Shown piece after piece: positions 1 to 7,947 of a stretch of 31,889 nt of DNA. Under the pieces are notes generated by a model. The model ran no database searches. It saw only the letters and a list, made by a program, of their open reading frames with translations, and was not told the DNA's origin. The stretch comes from an uncultured Peptococcaceae bacterium (GTDB lineage: Bacteria > Bacillota > Peptococcia > Peptococcales > Peptococcaceae), in contig CAKQDL010000017.1 in assembly GCA_934229395.1 (NCBI GenBank), forward strand, positions 1-31,889, read 5' to 3'. The position numbers and the translations under genes are program-made. The stretch's first letter is position 1. Every line of letters starts with the position of its first letter.

Positions 1-195
1 TTTCGTCATCGTCCTATCGAGGGCAACCATCCTTTTTTGACAATTGATGCTACTTATTTTAAGGTGCGTGAAAATCACCGTGTTATTTCTAAGGCAATGA
101 TGATTGCTTATGGCACAAACGAAGAGGGACATCGCGAAATATTGGACTTTGGTGCCTATCCACTACAAAAAGGGCGCACTTATGTGTCTTCGTGA
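1..195 (+). pseudogene. IS256-family (mutator-type) transposase remnant, cut by the window edge
   Basis: An open frame enters from the left edge and runs to a TGA at 193-195. It encodes 64 residues that include RPIEG, TIDATYFKVRE and GTNEEGHREIL, which match the block around a catalytic Asp (LDATY-KVRE) of IS256-type DDE transposases. After about residue 50 the family pattern (a GDSE-type segment and the rest of the catalytic domain) is lost and the frame stops. I see no downstream continuation or terminal inverted repeat. It is therefore most likely a decayed or truncated copy. The part before base 1 cannot be judged. Confidence 0.7.
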
Positions 196-234
196 CGCGT
201 AGCACGACTTAGCCTGCCGAGGGCACCGACAGCC

Positions 235-1149
235 CTAAATCCTATCCGCCATCCAATCGTAGATGTCTTGGATGACTTCGTCTTTGTTGGTTTCGTTAAA
301 GAGCTCGTGGCGGGCGCCGTCGTAGAGGTAGAGGGTGAGGTCGGTGTAGCCCAGCGCTTGATAATCGTCGTAGAGGTTTATGAGGGCCTTGCCGTAGCCG
401 CCGATTGGGTCGGCGTCACCACTTGTAATAAGCACGGGCACGTCCAAATCGAGGGTTGCTAGACGGCCAGGGTCGTAGTTGGTGAGTATGCCTGTAAACA
501 TATCATTGTAGCCTTGGGCGGTAAACACGTCGCCATTGAGGGGATCCTGGACAAAGGCCGAGGCGATGGCCTCGTCGCGGGTGAGCCAGGCAAAGGGGCC
601 GGTTTTTGGATGGATGCGCGCATTGTTGGAGCCCATAATGAGCTTGTGCAAAAGAGCGCTCTTATAACGCTTGCCTTTGGTTTTGGCCACAAGAGCGGTG
701 AGGGCGCGGGCAAACTGGATGACGGCCTTTGGCTGGTAGCCAGTGCCCATAAGAATTACGCCGCTAAGATGCGGCAGGGTGTAGGTGTGGAGGAGTTGGC
801 GGGTAAGGAAGGAGCCCATGGAGTGGCCCATCAAAAAGAGGGGCGCCTTTGGATGATTTTTGTGGGCAATGTCCACCATGGTGAGCATATCGCGCACCAC
901 CTTGGCGTTGCCGTAGTCATCGGCAAAATGGCCCTTGAGGGCGGCGGATTGGCCGTGGCCCAGATGGTCTGGAGCGTAGATGGCCATGCCGGCATTTTTT
1001 AGGGCTGTGGCAAAATCTTCATAACGGCCGGCGTGCTCAAGCATCCCGTGGAAAAGCACAAGTACGGCTTTTGGCGCTTCTTCAGGGAGCCAAGAATGGT
1101 AAAAAATTTGGCTTTCTCTATCACTCGAAGGAAAGGTTTGGTTTGGCAT
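235..1149 (-). CDS. alpha/beta hydrolase, monoacylglycerol lipase / lysophospholipase-like
   Basis: The 304-residue protein belongs to the serine hydrolase group that includes monoacylglycerol lipases (Hydrolase_4 type) and probably cleaves an ester of a lipid or other small acyl substrate in the cytoplasm. No signal peptide or membrane segment is visible. An oxyanion HG motif lies at residues 34-35, the nucleophile elbow GHSMG at 108-112 (Ser110), an acid at Asp247 within SGDADP, and the base His281 in the DGARHE segment. The length is normal. The gene stands alone on the minus strand, diverging from the formate/nitrite channel gene. An AAAGGATG ribosome binding site and a TTGTCT-17-TATACT promoter precede the ATG. 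The exact substrate cannot be told from sequence. Confidence 0.85.
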   Translation of the reverse strand: MPNQTFPSSDRESQIFYHSWLPEEAPKAVLVLFHGMLEHAGRYEDFATALKNAGMAIYAPDHLGHGQSAALKGHFADDYGNAKVVRDMLTMVDIAHKNHPKAPLFLMGHSMGSFLTRQLLHTYTLPHLSGVILMGTGYQPKAVIQFARALTALVAKTKGKRYKSALLHKLIMGSNNARIHPKTGPFAWLTRDEAIASAFVQDPLNGDVFTAQGYNDMFTGILTNYDPGRLATLDLDVPVLITSGDADPIGGYGKALINLYDDYQALGYTDLTLYLYDGARHELFNETNKDEVIQDIYDWMADRI

Positions 1150-1179
1150 AACAACACATCCTTTATATAAATTACCATA

Positions 1180-1208
1180 AGTATATCATGCATACCGCTA
1201 TAAGACAA
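1180..1208 (-). promoter_or_regulatory. sigma-A-type promoter for the alpha/beta hydrolase gene
   Basis: On the minus strand TTGTCT (1208-1203) and TATACT (1185-1180) are separated by exactly 17 bases, about 30 bases upstream of the hydrolase ATG. Confidence 0.6.
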
Positions 1209-1307
1209 TTTTTTGGTCCATGGAAGCCTTCGCGCCACCTTAGAACTGGCCATAGTGGATTACTAGGTCTATAATGGAGGAACAAATTTTGAAATGGGGG
1301 CGACGGT

Positions 1308-2144
1308 ATGAGTCAACAAGTCAACACACCAGCAGAGGTTTTGGACATCCTCACGCAAAACAGCATCAAAAAGGTCAACTATCCCTTTATAAAAGTGCTT
1401 TTATTGGGCATTATGGCAGGGCTGATGATTTCCTTTGGGGCCGATGCAGCCATGATTGCTGGCCATGCTATGGACAATATGAGCGTGGCGCGGGTGGTGA
1501 GCGGGGCCATCTTCCCAGTGGGGTTGATTTCTATTGTGCTCACAGGCTCTGAGCTCCTCACAGGGAGCTGCCTCAATGTGTTGGGGCTACCTACAAAAAA
1601 AATCACCCTCGCAGGCTTTAGCAAAAACCTTTTCTATGTGGCCTTGGCCAACTGCATTGGCGCTGTGCTCCTTGCGGTGACGGTGTATATGATGGGCCAG
1701 CTCGATTTAAGCGGCGGCCGCATGGGTGCCTACGCCATTAAAACCGCCGTGGGCAAGGTCGGCCTTGGTTTTTGGCCAGCCCTACTTAGCGGCATTTGGT
1801 GCAACTTCCTCGTGTGTCTTGGGGTCTTCTTGGGCGCCTGCGCCAAGGATGTGGCCGGCAAAATCATCGCTATTTTCTTCCCAATTTGGGTCTTCGTGTC
1901 CTGCGGCTTTGAGCACAGTGTGGCCAATATGTTTTACCTCCCACTGGGCTGGCTCGCCAAGCACAACGCCCTCTACGCCGAGCAAGCCGAAGCGCTCTTT
2001 AATATTACGAGCGCTCAAATGGACGGCCTCAACATGGTGAGCATGGTGTGCTCTAATTTTATCCCTGTGGTCATAGGCAACATCATCGGCGGCTCAGTGA
2101 TGCTCGCTGCCTTCTACTACATTGCTCTTAAAAAAATCGACTAG
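1308..2144 (+). CDS. formate/nitrite transporter (FNT) family channel
   Basis: The 278-residue membrane protein has about six hydrophobic segments and fits the FNT family (FocA, NirC, HSC). These are pentameric channels that move formate, nitrite, hydrosulfide or similar small anions across the inner membrane. Visible family signatures are LGIMAGLMISFGA at about 33-45, the GSELLTGSCLN block at 80-90 (family pattern ELFTGN), WCNFLVC at 164-170, and the central pore histidine in FEHSVANM (His203). The substrate cannot be fixed; formate is plausible in a fermenting anaerobe that also has acetate kinase nearby. The ribosome binding site is only a GGGGG run, while a better GGAGG at about 1276 belongs to a short alternate frame. 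A TATAAT lies at 1270-1275 with a weak -35. Confidence 0.9.
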   Translation: MSQQVNTPAEVLDILTQNSIKKVNYPFIKVLLLGIMAGLMISFGADAAMIAGHAMDNMSVARVVSGAIFPVGLISIVLTGSELLTGSCLNVLGLPTKKITLAGFSKNLFYVALANCIGAVLLAVTVYMMGQLDLSGGRMGAYAIKTAVGKVGLGFWPALLSGIWCNFLVCLGVFLGACAKDVAGKIIAIFFPIWVFVSCGFEHSVANMFYLPLGWLAKHNALYAEQAEALFNITSAQMDGLNMVSMVCSNFIPVVIGNIIGGSVMLAAFYYIALKKID

Positions 2145-2174
2145 CAGAAAGGGAAGGCGCGAGAAATAGAAAAA

Positions 2175-2248
2175 TAGCCTTCCCCACATGGGGGGAAGGC
2201 TTCGCGAATGCACACACGCCTATTCTAAAAATCGAGCTTTTTCGACAG
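2175..2248 (+). repeat. end fragment of the MITE-like repeat family
   Basis: This segment carries the AGCCTTCCCC...GGGGAAGGCTT palindrome, then GAATGCACACACG, and ends in TTTTTCGACA. This is the same order and spacing as the right end of the full copies at 9653-9917 and elsewhere. Only one end is present. Confidence 0.6.
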
Positions 2249-2253
2249 CCCTG

Positions 2254-2282
2254 GGCTTTCCTCTTTTGAGGGAGGCCTTTTT
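2254..2282 (+). terminator. rho-independent terminator downstream of the FNT gene
   Basis: GGCTTTCCTC and GAGGGAGGCC form a 10-bp stem with several G-T pairs around a TTTT loop, followed by TTTTT. Confidence 0.6.
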
Positions 2283-2407
2283 CAATACCACGGCATTGGT
2301 TATATTTATGGGTTTAGGGATATTTTCTCTGCGCTTCAGTATAATAAATGGTATAATAATGACAGTATCATATAGAAACGCAGCGAAAAATGCTAAGGAG
2401 GAGCGAA

Positions 2408-3169
2408 ATGAAACTCACGAAAATCCTATTTAGTCCAACTGGGGGCACCGAAAAGGTGTGCAATCAAATTGCTGAGGCTATGGATGAGAATGCTGGTTTT
2501 ATTGATTTGTGCGACAAAAAAGGACATTTTATCCTAGAAGAATTCACCAAGGAGGACGTTGTCATCATTGGTATGCCATCCTACGGTGGCCGCGCGCCAA
2601 TGGTGGCTGCCGACCGTCTCAGTATGATGCGCGGTGGCGGTGCGCGCGCTGTTTTGGTGTGCGTGTATGGCAACCGTGCCTACGAGGACACCCTTGTAGA
2701 AATGCAGGATGTGGCTGAAAAGGCTGGCTTTGTGGTCATTGGCGCTGTGGCGGCCATCGCCGAGCATTCTATGTTTGAGAAGTTTGGCAAAAAACGTCCC
2801 GATAAGGCCGACAGAAGCCGCCTCAAAGAAATTGGCAAGGAGCTGGCGGCCAAGGTTGAAAGTGGCGAAACAGCTATGCCTACGCTGCCTGGCAATCGCC
2901 CATACAAGGACGGCATGAGCAAGGTTTTGGTGCCAAAAAGCAAAAAATCCTGCATCAGCTGTGGCCAATGTGTGCGCCCATGTCCGGTAGGCGCCATCAG
3001 CAAAAAGGATCCGCGCCAAATCGACAAGGACAAATGTATCGGCTGTATGCGTTGCGTGAGCCGGTGCCCAGTCGAAGGCAAGAAACTCAAAAAATCGTCC
3101 TACAAGATGGTCGAATTGGCCATTGAAAAGCAATGCAAGAAACGTAAGGAAATTGAAAGCTACCTCTAA
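2408..3169 (+). CDS. EFR1-type flavodoxin-ferredoxin fusion protein
   Basis: The 253-residue protein joins an N-terminal flavodoxin-like domain to a C-terminal bacterial-type ferredoxin domain and should carry FMN and two [4Fe-4S] clusters for cytoplasmic electron transfer. The flavin loop SPTGGTEK is at residues 9-16 and PSYGGRAP at 58-64. The two cluster motifs are C182-x2-C185-x2-C188-x3-C192-P and C210-x2-C213-x2-C216-x3-C220-P. I chose the ATG at 2408 because AAGGAGGAG lies directly upstream; the in-frame ATG at 2390 lies before this site. Two TATAAT boxes (2340-2345, 2352-2357) precede the gene, but neither has a clear -35. The next gene, a patatin, starts 24 bases downstream and is probably cotranscribed. 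The electron partner is unknown. Confidence 0.88.
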   Translation: MKLTKILFSPTGGTEKVCNQIAEAMDENAGFIDLCDKKGHFILEEFTKEDVVIIGMPSYGGRAPMVAADRLSMMRGGGARAVLVCVYGNRAYEDTLVEMQDVAEKAGFVVIGAVAAIAEHSMFEKFGKKRPDKADRSRLKEIGKELAAKVESGETAMPTLPGNRPYKDGMSKVLVPKSKKSCISCGQCVRPCPVGAISKKDPRQIDKDKCIGCMRCVSRCPVEGKKLKKSSYKMVELAIEKQCKKRKEIESYL

Positions 3170-3193
3170 GAACAACGAAAAGGAGGACCTATC

Positions 3194-4174
3194 ATGCCAC
3201 CAAAACCACTACTGCCTTTGTCCCTGCCTTTACCAAGTTTGCCCGATTTAAAGGCGTTACCGGCCTTTCGTGAAACGGTTTTTTCTGGCCTTGATAAGTT
3301 ACCAAACGGCAGAGCAGAGGGACCACTCACCGAAGGGGCCCTCGTTTTGGAGGGTGGTGGCTTTCGTGGCACCTATACCTCGGGGGTGCTCGATGCCTTC
3401 ATGGAAAATGGCCTCAATTTTAGCGCCACAGTAGGCGTGTCGGCCGGCGCCATGAATGGCCTCAATTACACAGCGCGCCAAATTGGCCGCTCGGCCAGGG
3501 CTAACCTTACCTATCGCCACGATTCGCGCTATGTGGGCGTGCGTGCCTTTAAGGAAAGTGGGAGCGTCATTGGCTTCGATTTTCTTTTGGAGGATTTTAA
3601 CACCCTCGATCCCTTCGACCAAGAGGTTTTTACCCGCTATGACCGCCGCTTTGTGGTGCAGGCCACCAATTGCCTCACAGGCGAGGCCGCCTATTTTGAA
3701 AATGGCAAATGCGAGGACATCATGCGCGCCGTGGTGGCCTCGGCCTCGATGCCCTTTGTGTCAGTGCCAGTAGAAATTGACGGTGTGCCTTATTTAGACG
3801 GCGGCTGTGCAGAAAAAATCCCGCTCAGGTGGGCCATGAATGAGGGGTATGAAAAAATCATCGTCATAAAAACCCGTGACGCCGCCTACCGTGCCGACGA
3901 CAACGAGCTCCTAGACGATGCCCTCTTGCGCACCTATCCCCATTACCCGGCCTTTGCCGAGGCCCTTTCTACCAACAACAGCCGCTATAACGCGCTGCTC
4001 GACGAAATTGACGCCCTCGATGCCCAAGGCCGCATCTACGCCATTTGTCCCTCAGAGCCCTTGGACGTTTCAAACCTCGAAGGCGATATGGAAAAGCTCG
4101 GAGCCATTTACTACATCGGCTACCGCGACGGACTCACCCACCTAGAAGGCATCCGCGATTATTTAAAGAGTTAA
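3194..4174 (+). CDS. patatin-like phospholipase, apparently catalytically intact
   Basis: The 326-residue protein is a patatin-family acyl hydrolase of the bacterial YjjU type that should release fatty acids from phospholipids or related esters using a Ser-Asp dyad. The oxyanion loop GGGFRG is at residues 54-59, the nucleophile motif GVSAG at 81-85 (Ser83), and the catalytic Asp202 lies in LDGG, so all catalytic elements are present. About 45 residues rich in Pro and Leu precede the domain, without a clear signal peptide. The ribosome binding site AAGGAGG sits 7 bases before the ATG. The gene follows the flavodoxin-ferredoxin gene closely. It is a useful reference for the degenerate patatin at 13821-14678. 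Confidence 0.88.
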   Translation: MPPKPLLPLSLPLPSLPDLKALPAFRETVFSGLDKLPNGRAEGPLTEGALVLEGGGFRGTYTSGVLDAFMENGLNFSATVGVSAGAMNGLNYTARQIGRSARANLTYRHDSRYVGVRAFKESGSVIGFDFLLEDFNTLDPFDQEVFTRYDRRFVVQATNCLTGEAAYFENGKCEDIMRAVVASASMPFVSVPVEIDGVPYLDGGCAEKIPLRWAMNEGYEKIIVIKTRDAAYRADDNELLDDALLRTYPHYPAFAEALSTNNSRYNALLDEIDALDAQGRIYAICPSEPLDVSNLEGDMEKLGAIYYIGYRDGLTHLEGIRDYLKS

Positions 4175-4205
4175 GACAAGCGCTGCAAATTTTGCAGCGT
4201 TTGGG

Positions 4206-4471
4206 TGTCGATAAAGGTATATTTTCAGCATAGGCGTGTATGCATTCGTGAAGCCTTCCCCCCTTGAGGGGGAAGGTGGGTTTTCTGGAGCAAGGCGGAA
4301 GAAAACTCGGATGAGGGTGTATTTTCACCGCACTTTACAGCTAAATCGATCATTCGCTGGCGCTCATACCCCTCATCCGTCGGCTACGCCGCCACCTTCC
4401 CCCCAAGTGGGGAAGGCTCATGCTATTCTCCAAATCTTTCTATTCACATACACGTTTTAGGTTTTTCTACA
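4206..4471 (+). repeat. full-length MITE-like repeat, 266 bp
   Basis: The element starts with TGTCGATAAA and ends with TTTTTCTACA, which are imperfect inverted repeats of each other. Inside each end lies a CCTTCCCC...GGGGAAGG palindrome. The core contains CGGATGAGGG and its inverse CCCTCATCCG, so the whole element can fold on itself. A copy at 31384-31648 matches nearly base for base, and one at 9653-9917 lies in the opposite orientation. It encodes no transposase. Confidence 0.8.
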
Positions 4472-4473
4472 GT

Positions 4474-4506
4474 CTGGCGCTGCAAGTTTTGCAGCGCTTT
4501 TTTTGT
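4474..4506 (+). terminator. rho-independent terminator (distal copy of a duplicated hairpin)
   Basis: GCGCTGCAA and TTGCAGCGC form a 9-bp stem followed by a run of T. A nearly identical hairpin without a good T run sits at 4181-4200, just after the patatin stop codon, on the other side of the repeat. Confidence 0.75.
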
Positions 4507-4559
4507 GCGCGGGCGTGGGTGTTGGTCGTGGGTGGACGATGATTTTTTCTAAGCGGACG

Positions 4560-4830
4560 GTGGGCGCTTGTGGATAACGCAGATGTATTTTGCAGTTTTC
4601 CACCTTTTCTGTGGAAAACTCTATGGAAAACTCCCTACTTATCCCCAACAGGCGGTGGAAAACTCGGGTCGCGCGTGGAAAAGTGTGGAGAAAATCTGCG
4701 TGGCAGCGCATATTTTGGCCTTGGGGAAAATGTGGATTGTGAAGCTTGTGTAAACTTTGGAAAACTGTGGCCATGGGAAAGAAGTCAATGAATAAAAAAT
4801 AAATATGAGAAATGTTCTGATTTTTTCACA
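4560..4830 (+). other. cluster of DnaA-box-like 9-mers with adjoining AT-rich segment, possible origin or DnaA-binding site
   Basis: A perfect DnaA box TGTGGATAA lies at 4569-4577. Around it are one-mismatch forms at 4610-4618 (TGTGGAAAA), 4639-4647 (TTATCCCCA) and 4684-4692 (TGTGGAGAA), and further two-mismatch forms near 4596, 4622, 4653, 4674 and 4731. Most point the same way. An AT-rich tract (about 4788-4835) follows on the right. This is the layout of a bacterial replication origin or a DnaA-titrating site. No dnaA, dnaN or rpmH gene is in the window, so the role is an inference. Confidence 0.5.
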
Positions 4831-4838
4831 GATTTCTG

Positions 4839-4867
4839 TTGCTTTTTCTCTACAAGCGTCCTATTAT
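4839..4867 (+). promoter_or_regulatory. promoter for the ABC substrate-binding lipoprotein gene
   Basis: TTGCTT (4839-4844) and TATTAT (4862-4867) are 17 bases apart. The predicted leader before the ATG is about 60 bases and contains a small hairpin CTCAGGGC/GCTCTGAG at 4883-4902 that has no T run. Confidence 0.5.
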
Positions 4868-4932
4868 GGAATCACATCCTTCTCAGGGCCGAGGGCTCTG
4901 AGTGTAGAAAATGTAGAATGGAGGAATTAGGG

Positions 4933-5973
4933 ATGAAAAAGATGAAAAAGATGAAAAAGATTGTAGCAGGAGCGCTCTTAGGCTCCATGATGGTATTGGC
5001 AGGTTGCGGCGGCGGTGGCGGTAGCGCCAGCAGTGAAGGTAGTGCAGCAGCAGAGGCCGATAAGGACGCAAAGCAGGTTGGCGTGATTCAGCTTGCAAGC
5101 CACGTGGCCCTCGACCGTGCCAACAAAGGCTTCCAAGATGGCTTAGAAGAAGCTGGCTTCACCATTGGCAAGGACGTTGTCATCGACTTCCAAAATGCCC
5201 AAGGTGACCAATCCAACCTCGACACCATCACCAAGCAATTTGCAAGTGACAACAAGGATCTCGTTTGCGCCATTGCCACACCAGCAGCCGTGCAAATGGC
5301 CAGCGCAAGCAGCGATATTCCAATTGTAGGTACCGCTATTACAGACTACGAAGCAGCCAAGCTCGTTGATTCCAACGACAAGCCAGGCCGCAACGTGACC
5401 GGTACCAGCGATATGAACCCAATTGCAGACCAAGTAGCTCTTATGAAGGAGCTCGTTCCAGATATTAAAACTGCAGGTATCATGTACAGCTCTGCCGAAG
5501 AAAACTCCCGCATTCAAGCGGATATGTTCAAGGCAGAATGCGAAAAGCTCGGCATTGCTGTAGAAGAAATGACCATTTCTAACGTCAACGAAATTCAACA
5601 AGCTGCAGATAGCCTTCTCGGTAAGGACATCCAAGCTGTATATGTACCAACCGACAACCTCTTGGCAGCTGCTATGAGTAACCTCACCAGCGTGACCACC
5701 GAAAAGGGTGTTCCAGTATTCACTGGCGAAGTTGGTATGTTAAATGGTGGCGGCTTTGCAACAGTCAGCGTTGACTACTACGAACTCGGCAAGCAAACTG
5801 GCGCAATGGCAGCAAAGATTTTAAAGGGTGAAGCCACCCCAGATTCCATGCCTGTAGAAATGCCAGCCAAGACCGAAACGGCCATCAACAGCATTGCTGC
5901 AGATGCTTTGGGCATCACCGTTCCAGATAAGTATGCTGATGTGACTGCAGAATACGCACCAGAGGCTGAATAA
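4933..5973 (+). CDS. ABC transporter substrate-binding lipoprotein, TrpX-like (ABC_sub_bind family)
   Basis: The 346-residue protein has a lipoprotein signal peptide with the lipobox LAGC (Cys25), a short Gly/Ser/Ala linker, and a periplasmic-binding-type domain beginning at about residue 48 (KQVGVIQLASHVALD). The family (PF04392) includes the tryptophan-binding TrpX of streptococci, but the ligand here is not provable. The start was set at 4933 because GGAGG at 4920-4924 lies a proper distance before it. The 9-mer ATGAAAAAG is repeated three times in tandem here, so ATGs at 4942 and 4951 are also possible starts without changing the mature protein. A terminator follows the gene, and the permease and ATPase genes downstream have their own promoter, so the binding protein can be made in excess. 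Confidence 0.85.
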   Translation: MKKMKKMKKIVAGALLGSMMVLAGCGGGGGSASSEGSAAAEADKDAKQVGVIQLASHVALDRANKGFQDGLEEAGFTIGKDVVIDFQNAQGDQSNLDTITKQFASDNKDLVCAIATPAAVQMASASSDIPIVGTAITDYEAAKLVDSNDKPGRNVTGTSDMNPIADQVALMKELVPDIKTAGIMYSSAEENSRIQADMFKAECEKLGIAVEEMTISNVNEIQQAADSLLGKDIQAVYVPTDNLLAAAMSNLTSVTTEKGVPVFTGEVGMLNGGGFATVSVDYYELGKQTGAMAAKILKGEATPDSMPVEMPAKTETAINSIAADALGITVPDKYADVTAEYAPEAE

Positions 5974-6014
5974 TATCGGGGCTGTAAGGTAAGATGTAAG
6001 GTTTGAACGTTCGA

Positions 6015-6053
6015 GAGACCTTCCCCTTAAAAGAGGGGGAGGCCTCTTTTTTT
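6015..6053 (+). terminator. rho-independent terminator after the binding-protein gene
   Basis: GAGACCTTCCCC and GGGGGAGGCCTC form a long stem with one mismatch around an A-rich loop, followed by seven T. The stem sequence resembles the palindrome of the repeat family. Confidence 0.7.
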
Positions 6054-6171
6054 ATAAGGCGCATGAGGCGCCAAACTTTTTAGCTTATTTTTGTACTGAG
6101 CGCAGGCGGCGAATTTGGCCATTTTAACCATGGATAAAGGACCAAAAGACTGCCACTGAGCGCGCATTGTA

Positions 6172-6180
6172 TGTTATACT
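6172..6180 (+). promoter_or_regulatory. extended -10 promoter for the ABC permease/ATPase genes
   Basis: TGTTATACT is a TGn-extended -10 box, 50 bases before the permease ATG. No convincing -35 is visible, which is normal for this promoter class. Confidence 0.45.
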
Positions 6181-6230
6181 GTTAGTGAGGCGCGGGGCGC
6201 CTTGATTTTTTTGTAGGACGGAGGAATATT

Positions 6231-7103
6231 ATGCAGTTAGTTTTATCAACCATTGCCCAGGGGCTTTTGTGGGCGGTGCTGGCCATCGGCGTTTTTATCA
6301 CCTATCGCATCTTGGATGTGGCCGATTTGACCATTGAAGGCACCTATCCCCTCGGCGCTTGTATCGCAGTTATGGCCATCACCGATGGCCAATCTCCGCT
6401 TGTGGCCGTTGTCTACGCTTTCTTAGGCGGATGTGTGGCTGGGGCCGTAACAGGGATTTTGCACACTAAGTTTCAAATTCCAGCCCTACTCGCTGGGATT
6501 TTGACCATGATTGGGCTTTACTCAGTCAATCTTCGCATTATGGGTCGCGCTACGACTTCTATTTTGGGTCTAGATACGGTATATACTTATTTTGGGTCTA
6601 TGAATAAGGTCACCAGCGCCCTGGTTGTTGGCTTTATTGCCACAGCCCTTGTGTGGGTATTTTGCTACACCTTCTTTGGCACCGAGCTTGGCGCAGCCAT
6701 TCGCGCCACTGGCGACAATCCACAAATGATTCGCGCTCAAGGCGTGAACACCGATACCACCATTATTTTGGGCCTTGTGCTATCTAATGGTCTTGTGGCC
6801 ATCACAGGCGCTCTCTTGGCTCAATCCAACGGCTACGCCGATGTTGGTATGGGGACTGGTACCATCGTAACAGGCCTGGCCTCCATTATTATTGGGGAAG
6901 TGCTCTTTGGTACCCGCAGCTTCAAAAACTGGCTCACGAGTGTTGTTTTGGGCTCCATCGCCTACCGCGCCGTGGTGGCCATCGTGCTCAAGATGGGCAT
7001 GAATCCAAACGACCTCAAGCTGCTCACCGCCATTATTGTTGCCATTGCCTTGGCGCTGCCTCTTATTAAGAGCAAGCTCCAAAAAATGCGTTCCAATGCG
7101 TGA
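6231..7103 (+). CDS. ABC transporter permease, TrpY-like / BPD_transp_2 family
   Basis: The 290-residue protein is mostly hydrophobic with about eight or nine membrane segments. It resembles permeases of the LivH/BPD_transp_2 group that pair with TrpX-type binding proteins. The EAA-like cytoplasmic loop region ELGAAIRATGDNPQMIRAQG lies near residues 150-170. It is preceded by ACGGAGGAATATT at ideal spacing and followed after 12 bases by the ATPase gene, so the two form an operon. Together with the upstream lipoprotein they make one importer, probably for an amino acid or similar small molecule. Confidence 0.85.
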   Translation: MQLVLSTIAQGLLWAVLAIGVFITYRILDVADLTIEGTYPLGACIAVMAITDGQSPLVAVVYAFLGGCVAGAVTGILHTKFQIPALLAGILTMIGLYSVNLRIMGRATTSILGLDTVYTYFGSMNKVTSALVVGFIATALVWVFCYTFFGTELGAAIRATGDNPQMIRAQGVNTDTTIILGLVLSNGLVAITGALLAQSNGYADVGMGTGTIVTGLASIIIGEVLFGTRSFKNWLTSVVLGSIAYRAVVAIVLKMGMNPNDLKLLTAIIVAIALALPLIKSKLQKMRSNA

Positions 7104-7115
7104 GGAGGATGAGCC

Positions 7116-7919
7116 ATGAAGCATATGATTGATATTAATTCCATTGAAAAAACCTTTAACGCAGGCAGTGTCAACCAAAAGCGTGCCTTAAATGGTTTGG
7201 ACCTTCACTTAGACGAAGGTGATTTCGTTACCGTCATCGGTGGCAATGGTGCAGGTAAATCTACCATGCTAAATGCCATTGCAGGCGTTTTTCCTGTTGA
7301 CAAAGGCGAGATATATATTAATAATGTAAATGTAACCAAATTACCAGAGCACAAACGTGCCGCCTTTATTGGTCGTGTGTTCCAAGATCCAATGATGGGC
7401 ACCTGTGCCAATATGCAAATTGAAGAAAACCTGGCCATTGCTTCACGCCGTGGCCAACGTCCGGGACTTCGCTGGAGCTCTCGCGCCAAGGATCGCGAGT
7501 TTTTCCAAGAACGTCTTTCCCTTTTGGGGTTGGGCCTAGAAGAACGTCTTACCAGCCGTGTGGGCCTTCTTAGCGGTGGTCAGCGCCAAGCGCTCACCCT
7601 CCTTATGGCCACCCTTAAAAAGCCAGACATTTTGCTCCTAGACGAACACACCGCAGCCCTCGACCCAAAGACCGCTGCAAAGGTGCTTGAAATCACCGAC
7701 ACCATCGTTGGTGAATACGGCCTCACCACCATCATGATTACCCACAACATGCGCGATGCCATTGAACACGGCAACCGCCTAGTCATGTTAAACAGTGGAC
7801 GCGTGGTAGTAGACATTAAAAAGGCCGACTATCCAAATCTCTGCGTGCAGGATTTGCTACAAATGTTTGAGAAGGCAAGCGGCGACGCCATGCTAAGTGA
7901 CGGCCTGCTCCTTTCTTAA
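7116..7919 (+). CDS. ABC transporter ATP-binding protein, TrpZ-like
   Basis: The 267-residue ATPase powers the importer encoded just upstream. The Walker A motif GGNGAGKST is at residues 42-50, the Q-loop Gln at 90, the signature LSGGQ at 152-156, Walker B ILLLDE at 172-177 and the switch His at 210. The Glu of Walker B is followed by HTAALD, as in many amino-acid-type ABC ATPases. GGAGG lies 7 bases before the ATG. Acetate kinase begins 28 bases after the stop, with no terminator visible between them, so read-through is possible. Confidence 0.9.
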   Translation: MKHMIDINSIEKTFNAGSVNQKRALNGLDLHLDEGDFVTVIGGNGAGKSTMLNAIAGVFPVDKGEIYINNVNVTKLPEHKRAAFIGRVFQDPMMGTCANMQIEENLAIASRRGQRPGLRWSSRAKDREFFQERLSLLGLGLEERLTSRVGLLSGGQRQALTLLMATLKKPDILLLDEHTAALDPKTAAKVLEITDTIVGEYGLTTIMITHNMRDAIEHGNRLVMLNSGRVVVDIKKADYPNLCVQDLLQMFEKASGDAMLSDGLLLS

Positions 7920-7947
7920 TAAAAATTTTATGAGGTGAATAGAAAAA

